From contig DGYW01000019.1 in NCBI GenBank assembly GCA_002396805.1, positions 11,722 through 47,662 on the forward strand: a stretch of 35,941 bases of DNA, in the 5' to 3' direction. Position numbers and translations under genes: made by a program. The stretch is from Firmicutes bacterium UBA4996 (GTDB taxonomy: Bacteria; Bacillota; Limnochordia; Darwinibacteriales; Darwinibacteriaceae). Shown here in pieces: positions 30,717 to 35,941 of this stretch (position 1 is the stretch's first letter; each line of letters opens with the position of its first letter). The notes beneath the pieces are model-generated. The model saw only the letters and a program-made list of their open reading frames with translations, was not told the origin of the DNA and searched no databases.

Positions 30717-30735
30717 GGGCAAACTTGCTTTGCCC
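30717..30735. repeat. 7-bp inverted repeat in the leader of the ABC operon
   Basis: GGGCAAA (30717-30723) and TTTGCCC (30729-30735) flank CTTGC. It lies between the predicted -10 and the permease start, so it could be an mRNA hairpin or an operator for a repressor. Confidence 0.55.
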
Positions 30736-30786
30736 CAAATACCAAGCTTCGTAGGTAGTGATAAAAAACGCTGTGGGGGGAGCAAA

Positions 30787-31689
30787 ATGGCGTATCGTTA
30801 TAAGTTAGGGAATAAGTCATACGAAAAGGCGGAAACGCGGGCTGCCTTTATTTTATTGTTTCCAACAATTGTCGCTTTGGTTTTTCTATTCTTTATTCCC
30901 GCATTACGCGTTTTTTCTTTGAGCTTCACTGATACCAATACCATTACCAATGTATCTAAATTTGTAGGTTTAGCAAATTTCAGGTATCTCTTCAAAAGCC
31001 AGGTGTTCTTGAAATCTATGCGCAACACATTTGTGTTTACCACAGCCAAGCTATCTGCGGAAATTGCTATTTCCTTAGCGTTAGCCGTGATGCTGGATGC
31101 GAAAATACCTTTTCGAAAGTTTTTACGCATAACCTACTTTGCACCAGTAGTTGTACCGGTTGTGGCATCAAGCACGATTTGGCTTTGGCTTTATGCCCCC
31201 ACCTTTAGCCCCTTAAATCAAATATTACAGTTCATAGGTTTACAACCATTGAAGTGGATATACAGTGCTGATACCGCGCTTTTTAGTATTATTCTGTTCT
31301 CCGTATGGCGTGGTATAGGTTATGACGTGGTCGTTTTTTTGTCAGGTTTGCAAGAAATCCCTGACAGTGTCATCGAGGCTGCCCGTGTAGATGGCGGAAA
31401 TGGTTGGAATATCTTCTGGCGCGTGAAATTGCCCTTGTTAAAGCCAGTTATTGCCTTTGTTTTAATCATGGGTTTAATTGGCTCTTTCCAAGCTTTTACT
31501 GAAGTCGATGTAATGACACCCAATGGTGGCCCTAAAAATTCTACTTTGTTAATGGTTAATTATATATACCAGCAGGCATTTGGTAATACAAAAATGGGAC
31601 GTGGTGCAGCGGCATCACTAGTATTGTTTGCAATCATCTTCTTTTTCACCTATCTTCAAAGGGTTATGCACGACAGGATGGGGGATTAA
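30787..31689 (+). CDS. Sugar ABC transporter permease (MalF/UgpA type)
   Basis: The 300-residue integral membrane protein has six predicted helices, the first at FILLFPTIVALVFLFFIPALR, seen in part here. The cytoplasmic EAA loop reads VIEAARVDGGNGWNIFWRVK, which docks with the ATPase. This type (CUT1 family) imports oligo- or monosaccharides and works with a second permease, here the next gene 2 bases downstream. ATG 30787 is preceded by GGGGGGAG at 30775-30782. No ATPase gene is present in the cluster, so it probably relies on a shared MsmX/UgpC-type ATPase encoded elsewhere, as is common for CUT1 systems in Bacillota. Confidence 0.93.
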   Translation: MAYRYKLGNKSYEKAETRAAFILLFPTIVALVFLFFIPALRVFSLSFTDTNTITNVSKFVGLANFRYLFKSQVFLKSMRNTFVFTTAKLSAEIAISLALAVMLDAKIPFRKFLRITYFAPVVVPVVASSTIWLWLYAPTFSPLNQILQFIGLQPLKWIYSADTALFSIILFSVWRGIGYDVVVFLSGLQEIPDSVIEAARVDGGNGWNIFWRVKLPLLKPVIAFVLIMGLIGSFQAFTEVDVMTPNGGPKNSTLLMVNYIYQQAFGNTKMGRGAAASLVLFAIIFFFTYLQRVMHDRMGD

Positions 31690-31691
31690 CC

Positions 31692-32534
31692 ATGGTAAAA
31701 CATAAGAAGAAAAGCCTATTTCGCAAATACAATATACCTGTTTTTTTGTTGCTACTATTAATAGCATTACTGATGGTATTTCCATTTGTCTGGATGTTCC
31801 TGTCCGCCTTCAAAACCCAGGCTGAGGTGTACGCGTATCCACCACAATGGTTGCCCAACTCTTTCCATCTCAATAACTTCAGAAAAGTATTTGAAATGGT
31901 ACCGTTTGGTCGGTTTTACTATAACACCATCGTCACTACCGTAGCCCAAACAGCGCTGCAAATGATCCTATCAATTACAGCTGCTTACGCCTTTGCTAAG
32001 CTGGACTTTCCAGCCAAACGGGCCCTTTATATGTTTATGCAAAGTGCCATGTTTGTACCTATGGCAGTTAGTGTAATACCTCTTTACCTAATGGTTGCAA
32101 AGCTGGGGTTAGTAAATACCTATCTCGGCCTTATTTTGCCACAGATACTCGGGGTCTTTACCACTGTTTTGCTTATGTCGTTTTTTAAATCGATCCCTGA
32201 TGACCTTTTGGATGCTGCCAAGATTGATGGTTGCGGGTATTATAGTATTTTGTGGCAAGTGATTATACCGAACTCAAAAAATGCTATTAGTGCTGCTACT
32301 TTATTTGCCTTTTTAAGTCACTGGAAAAGCTATTTGTGGCCATTGCTGGTAACAAACAACACGAATATGAGAACACTGCCCATCGGCATGAAGTACCTGA
32401 TCACTGAAGCTAGTAACGACTATCATCTAATGATGGCCGCTGCCTTAATGAGTATTTTGCCAGTGCTTTTGGTTTATGTCATCAGTGAAGAAAACTTTGT
32501 CAAATCCATCACGTTATCTGGCGTCAAAGGATAG
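31692..32534 (+). CDS. Sugar ABC transporter permease (MalG/UgpE type)
   Basis: The 280-residue membrane protein has six helices, starting KYNIPVFLLLLLIALLMVFP, then FVWMFLSAFKTQAEVY. The EAA loop reads LLDAAKIDGCGYYSILWQVI. It is the partner of the upstream permease (2-base gap) in a CUT1 importer. ATG 31692 is preceded by GGATGGGGG inside the end of the upstream gene. The order permease-permease-binding protein differs from the usual binding protein-first order, but all three parts are present. Confidence 0.93.
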   Translation: MVKHKKKSLFRKYNIPVFLLLLLIALLMVFPFVWMFLSAFKTQAEVYAYPPQWLPNSFHLNNFRKVFEMVPFGRFYYNTIVTTVAQTALQMILSITAAYAFAKLDFPAKRALYMFMQSAMFVPMAVSVIPLYLMVAKLGLVNTYLGLILPQILGVFTTVLLMSFFKSIPDDLLDAAKIDGCGYYSILWQVIIPNSKNAISAATLFAFLSHWKSYLWPLLVTNNTNMRTLPIGMKYLITEASNDYHLMMAAALMSILPVLLVYVISEENFVKSITLSGVKG

Positions 32535-32600
32535 CACATGGCCTAGGTATTGAAACGCAGTAGCGTTTTAATAACAAGAAAACCCAAAGGAGAGAAGACT

Positions 32601-33869
32601 GTGAAAAGAAAGATTGCTTTGTTTGTTGCGACCATGATGACTTTTCTGGCCGTAATGGGTAGCGGTGTGTTTGCCCAAGAGGACGTAACCATCGAAGTAT
32701 GGTACGCCATCAGTGGCAGCAGCGGGGAGAGTTTGCTAGCGATTATCAAAGATTTTGAAGCGTTGAACACTGGTATTAAATTGAAGTATTCCTTTTCTGG
32801 CGGTTATAGTGACACTGCAACCAAAATAACTGCGGCATTACAAAGTAATACGGCTCCTGATGTATTAATTGGCGGAATGCCAGCGTACACCGGTGGTTAT
32901 GGCAATTTTTATGCTGGCGAAATGGTAAAGGCAGATCCGGAGTTCGACTATGATGATGTCTTTGCCGGTTTGTGGGACTACGCCATGTATGATGGCGAGG
33001 TCTGTAATATACCATTTGGTATCTCTACTCCTTTAATGTATTATAACCGTGCTTTGCTTGAAGGCACTGGCATTGACTTGGAAAACAACCCACCCCAAAC
33101 ATGGGATGAGTTTGTGGAAGTCTGTAAAGAACTGAAGGCTTACCACGCAGGCAACAGCCATTTCGTACCCTTTGTAGTAAAAGATAGACCTTGGCTTTTT
33201 AAAACCCAGCTTCGTCAAGTGGGTAACGAAGTAATTCATGCCAATGAAGACTACTCTGTTAAAACAGCCGCATTTGGTTCTTCTGAAACAGCCCCAGTTG
33301 CTGCTTGGTGGCAAACTATGGCTAGAGAAGAATTAACCACCGTTGGTGATCATGCTAACGCAGAAAATGTATTTTTGGCAGGGATGGCGGCATTTTTTGC
33401 TGGCTCATCTACCAAGATTTCTGCTTGGACCGAAGTATTTGGCGACGATCTGCTTGCTATTCCTATGCCCTATTTCACACAGCCAGCAGTATCCTTAGGT
33501 GGCAACACTGTATCTATTTTCCCCAGCAAAGACGAGGCAAGAACCAACGCTGCTTGGGAGTTTGTCAAGTTTATTACAAGTACGCAGCCTAACGCAAAAT
33601 TCGCAATCAATAGTGGATACTTACCCATCCGCTTGTCGGCTCTAACACTTCCTGAGATTCAAGAAGCCTTTGCCAAAAACCCAGCTTACAAAACAGCTTA
33701 CTGGCAACTAGACCATGCTTTTTCCTATGTCAATATCGATAGTTTTTCGGCTCTAGACAATGCCATAGTCAACGCTATTGATAAAGTAACTGAAAATACC
33801 AGTTATGATCCTGCACGGGCAATGAAAGAAGCTGCAGCAGAGTATGATCTTGAAGCTGAAGGACGTTAA
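32601..33869 (+). CDS. Sugar ABC transporter solute-binding protein, not a lipoprotein
   Basis: The 422-residue product has a signal peptide (IALFVATMMTFLAVMGSGVFA, cut as LFVATMMTFLAVMGSGVFA, cleavage before QEDVTIEVW). There is no lipobox Cys, so it is a soluble secreted protein rather than the lipoprotein normal in monoderm Bacillota. The mature chain is type I SBP-like: TIEVWYAISGSSGESL, PDVLIGGMPAY, GISTPLMYYNRALL, NPPQTWDEFVEVCKEL, and AAWEFVKFITSTQPNAKFA. It is CUT1-type. The start is GTG 32601, 6-8 bases after AAAGGAGAG; an ATG frame from 32550 would put the site inside the gene. The sugar cannot be told from sequence. Confidence 0.92.
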   Translation: MKRKIALFVATMMTFLAVMGSGVFAQEDVTIEVWYAISGSSGESLLAIIKDFEALNTGIKLKYSFSGGYSDTATKITAALQSNTAPDVLIGGMPAYTGGYGNFYAGEMVKADPEFDYDDVFAGLWDYAMYDGEVCNIPFGISTPLMYYNRALLEGTGIDLENNPPQTWDEFVEVCKELKAYHAGNSHFVPFVVKDRPWLFKTQLRQVGNEVIHANEDYSVKTAAFGSSETAPVAAWWQTMAREELTTVGDHANAENVFLAGMAAFFAGSSTKISAWTEVFGDDLLAIPMPYFTQPAVSLGGNTVSIFPSKDEARTNAAWEFVKFITSTQPNAKFAINSGYLPIRLSALTLPEIQEAFAKNPAYKTAYWQLDHAFSYVNIDSFSALDNAIVNAIDKVTENTSYDPARAMKEAAAEYDLEAEGR

Positions 33870-33890
33870 TGTGGCTTTCTCTGTATGACC

Positions 33891-33927
33891 TTATCCGAGC
33901 GAGGTTCTTGATACCTCGCTCGGATAA
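33891..33927 (+). repeat. 15-bp perfect hairpin between binding-protein and ARH genes
   Basis: TTATCCGAGCGAGGT (33891-33905) and ACCTCGCTCGGATAA (33913-33927) form a 15-bp perfect stem with a 7-base loop (TCTTGAT). It has no following T run, so it is more likely an mRNA-stabilising or processing structure than a terminator. Confidence 0.75.
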
Positions 33928-33963
33928 CATCTAAAAATACAAAATAATGGATTTGATATAGAC

Positions 33964-34941
33964 ATGGAACGGAATATCGTGCGGATGTTTCTAGAAGCTT
34001 TAGCGGTGGGCGATGCTTTTGGCAAAGTTACAGAGTACTGTAGCTTGGAGGATATAAAGCAAAAACTAGGCCGAGTGGAGGTGTTGTTAACTCCCGAAGA
34101 GTCGTTAACCCATAATGACCTTGCTCACGGACAAGTAACTGATGATACTGAACAAAACCTCTACTTAATTAGGCAATTTGCAGAAGACAGCGAAGTTACT
34201 GCCGAAAATACTGCTGAAGCTTTACTTAAGTGGGTTGATGAAACTGATGCAAAAAAATACATGGGTCCAAGTAGTAGTGTAGCACTAGAGAAAATAAAAA
34301 ACGGTGAAGACATTAAAACGACAGGGCTTAACGGTACTACCAGTGGCGGCATCATGCGTATACCTGCGGCATTCCTTTTTAGCACGGTTGACAGTTTAGT
34401 CCAAAATGTAGTGGCTTGCTTACTTCCCACACATAACACAGGAGTAGCAATGGATGCAGCAATGACCTATGCCTACGCTTTGCAAGCTGCCGTGCAGGAC
34501 AACCCATCGATTAGTGAGATTTGCGATGCCGCCTACGAGGGTTCCTTGATCGGACGGAAATATGGTTCCCAAAAAAGAACAGCGGCGGTGGCACCCGGTT
34601 GTGGTGAACGGGTACGGTATCTGCAAGAATGTCTGCCCTCAATTAAAGATGAACAAGCTTTAAAAGAACACCTTTATTATGTTCTCGGTACTACCTGCAG
34701 TTCTTGGGATGTTTGCTCAGCTGTATTTGGCATATTTTTATGGGCAAAAGATGATGTTTTCACTGCCATACGCATTTCTACCGAAGTGGGGGGCGATACC
34801 GATACTATTGCTTGTTTGGTAGCGTGTCTATCTGCTTTGTACGCGAAGGGACATAACATACCGGAAGAAATGGTGCAGTTGGTTGCAGACGCTAATGATA
34901 TCGATTTCGAGGTTACGGCTTCTTTAGTTTCTAGAATCTAA
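33964..34941 (+). CDS. ADP-ribosylglycohydrolase-fold enzyme (ARH family)
   Basis: The 325-residue protein has all-helical ARH/DraG-type sequence. It has the N-terminal GDAFGKVTEY (Asp17, Glu24), the di-metal motif HGQVTDDTEQ with Thr59-Asp60-Asp61, and the C-terminal VGGDTDTIACLV with Asp278, Asp280 and Thr281. All Mg ligands known from this fold are in place, so it should be catalytic. Family members remove ADP-ribose from proteins, but many in sugar operons probably hydrolyse small N- or O-glycosides. With transporter genes upstream and an isomerase downstream, a small-molecule glycoside hydrolase is more likely, as inference. ATG 33964 lacks a clear Shine-Dalgarno sequence. Confidence 0.88.
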   Translation: MERNIVRMFLEALAVGDAFGKVTEYCSLEDIKQKLGRVEVLLTPEESLTHNDLAHGQVTDDTEQNLYLIRQFAEDSEVTAENTAEALLKWVDETDAKKYMGPSSSVALEKIKNGEDIKTTGLNGTTSGGIMRIPAAFLFSTVDSLVQNVVACLLPTHNTGVAMDAAMTYAYALQAAVQDNPSISEICDAAYEGSLIGRKYGSQKRTAAVAPGCGERVRYLQECLPSIKDEQALKEHLYYVLGTTCSSWDVCSAVFGIFLWAKDDVFTAIRISTEVGGDTDTIACLVACLSALYAKGHNIPEEMVQLVADANDIDFEVTASLVSRI

Positions 34942-34970
34942 TCTGAACATACAACAGGTGGGGAGACATC

Positions 34971-35861
34971 ATGAGACTTTCAACATCAACGAACTTGTTC
35001 GCATATCGTCCGGACTTTTCTGATTTCATTCCGATTATAGAGTCAATGAAGCTGTGCAAAAAAGTGGGTTTTGATGCGGTAGACATCAATTTATGTGATG
35101 TGACAAGGCACTATTACCGCTTGGCCGATCCGGATTGGGAAGAATGGATCGCTGAGGTGAAAGAGGTTTCAGAAAAGCTAAGCCTACCTATCACCCAATC
35201 TCATCCGCCTTTTTATAATTGCTTAAACCCGAATTTTTCGCAAAGAGCTGAATACGACAAAATGATCTGTCGTGCAATCAAGGCTTCAGGAATGCTGGGG
35301 GTACCTTGGGTTGTAATGCATCCTGGTAGCTTGCCAGAAGAAGATTCGAAGCGGGCTAAATCTAAAGAGGGGAATTATGATTATTTCATGCCCCTGCTAG
35401 AACTTGCAGCTGAATACAACACAGGTATAGCCATTGAAAATATGAGTGGCGTGCATGAAAATGGTCAACGAGTTTATTGCAATAATCACGAGCATTTAAT
35501 CGACTTTGTGGAGAGCTTACCGGTTAGTAATGCGGGAATTTGCTGGGATTTTGGGCATGCCCATTTGGAAAAGGTGAACCAAGTCGAGGCACTGCGGGCC
35601 ATGGGTTCTCGTTTAAAGGCCACCCATGTGGCTGATAATTCGGGTCTCAGAGATGACCATATTATGCCTTTTGCTGGGCATGTAAATTGGTATGAGATTA
35701 TGCCTGTCTTACGGGAAATTGGATACCAAGGCGATTTCACCTATGAAATTCACAGTGCATCTTCTAGACTGCCACTTGAGCTACTGGAAGACCTCGGTGA
35801 TTATTGTGTGAAGATCGGGCGTTACTTGATTGCTAGGAGCAATCACTGGCAGTTGACCTAA
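34971..35861 (+). CDS. Xylose-isomerase-like TIM-barrel sugar isomerase/epimerase
   Basis: The 296-residue protein belongs to the AP_endonuc_2 / sugar phosphate isomerase-epimerase superfamily. The N-terminal strand has LSTSTNLFAYRPDF and FDAVDINL. Metal ligands likely are Glu156 (IAIENMSG), Asp193 and His196 (ICWDFGHAH), His219 with Asp222 (THVADNSG), and Glu259 (FTYEIHS); VMHPGS contributes His117. It could isomerise or epimerise the sugar released by the upstream ARH enzyme. GTGGGGAG precedes ATG 34971, and the gene follows the ARH gene by 29 bases. The exact substrate is not assigned. Confidence 0.88.
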   Translation: MRLSTSTNLFAYRPDFSDFIPIIESMKLCKKVGFDAVDINLCDVTRHYYRLADPDWEEWIAEVKEVSEKLSLPITQSHPPFYNCLNPNFSQRAEYDKMICRAIKASGMLGVPWVVMHPGSLPEEDSKRAKSKEGNYDYFMPLLELAAEYNTGIAIENMSGVHENGQRVYCNNHEHLIDFVESLPVSNAGICWDFGHAHLEKVNQVEALRAMGSRLKATHVADNSGLRDDHIMPFAGHVNWYEIMPVLREIGYQGDFTYEIHSASSRLPLELLEDLGDYCVKIGRYLIARSNHWQLT

Positions 35862-35878
35862 GCTCAGTTTTTTTGGTC

Positions 35879-35907
35879 TTGACAGGGGCAACTGACAGGA
35901 ATATAAT
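35879..35907 (+). promoter_or_regulatory. Perfect consensus promoter of the right-edge tRNA
   Basis: TTGACA (35879-35884), 17-base spacer, TATAAT (35902-35907), ending 13 bases before the tRNA gene. Confidence 0.9.
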
Positions 35908-35920
35908 TGTTTTGTGGCGT

Positions 35921-35941
35921 GGGCCATTAGCTCAGTTGGTA
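35921..35941 (+). tRNA. 5' end of a tRNA, probably tRNA-Lys (cut by window edge)
   Basis: GGGCCATTAGCTCAGTTGGT is a tRNA acceptor arm followed by the D arm (TAGCTCAGTTGGTA). In Bacillota this start is typical of tRNA-Lys; the anticodon is outside the window so identity is inferred. Confidence 0.82.

Noticed and set aside
35862..35880. Terminator after the isomerase gene (seven T at about 35869-35875)
   Set aside because: A T run is present but I could not find a convincing stem before it.
1..35941. CRISPR array, insertion sequence, prophage, toxin-antitoxin or defence genes, riboswitch or T-box leader
   Set aside because: None was recognised on reading both strands; all intervals longer than 100 bases are accounted for by promoters, repeats or terminators.

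Overview
The window comes from the chromosome of an endospore-forming member of the Bacillota (Firmicutes), of moderate G+C by eye. Evidence for sporulation is strong: spoVT, a SpoVB-type flippase, spoIID, yabP, yabQ, a SPOCS/LysM protein, a LysM/GH18-like protein and splB are all present. From 2.3 to 24 kb the gene order follows the widely conserved Bacillota block rsmA-veg-ispE-purR-glmU-prs-rplY(ctc)-pth-mfd-spoVT-spoVB-mazG-hup-yabP-yabQ-divIC-yabR-DUF501-ppx. I suspect a deep-branching, Limnochordia- or Clostridia-like lineage, perhaps with an outer membrane, but sequence reading alone does not prove this.

Layout. 0-2.5 kb: the tail of an ABC-F ATPase, a DnaD-like primosome protein, replicative helicase dnaB and a small unknown gene, tightly packed with overlaps. 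2.5-7.3 kb: rsmA, a YkuK-type RNase H-like protein, veg behind two tandem sigma-A promoters, then two probable spore-envelope genes (a PG-binding/LysM/degenerate GH18 protein and a SPOCS+LysM protein). 7.3-17.2 kb: a YdcZ-type transporter and the housekeeping run ispE, a nucleotidyltransferase, purR, a glmU lacking its acetyltransferase half, prs, rplY, pth and mfd. 17.2-22.9 kb: spoVT behind a good sigma-G promoter, a spoVB-like flippase, hup-mazG inverted relative to their neighbours, spoIID, yabP, yabQ and divIC. 22.9-25.5 kb: a perfect consensus promoter driving the S1-domain gene yabR, a DUF501 gene that apparently starts at CTG, ppx/gppA, tRNA-Leu(TAA) and yueI. 25.5-28.6 kb: a two-gene minus-strand envelope operon (DUF4097-like plus a small membrane protein) divergent from a secreted 5'-nucleotidase. 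28.6-29.7 kb: splB.

29.7-35.9 kb is an accessory carbohydrate locus. An AraC regulator diverges from a sugar ABC transporter (two permeases and a solute-binding protein). These are followed by an ADP-ribosylglycohydrolase-fold enzyme and a xylose-isomerase-like TIM-barrel enzyme. The locus ends at a tRNA gene (probably Lys) cut by the window edge. It reads as uptake of a small glycoside, hydrolysis by the ARH-fold enzyme and isomerisation or epimerisation of the sugar. No ATPase and no sugar kinase are present.

No CRISPR array, insertion sequence, phage gene or obvious defence system was seen, and no gene-free stretch exceeds 300 bases. The most interesting signals are the truncated GlmU, the CTG start, the SplB that lacks the Bacillus hydrogen-donor cysteine but has another one, the ARH-containing sugar locus with a 15-bp hairpin inside it, and promoter- or RBS-overlapping inverted repeats in the sporulation/cell-division block.
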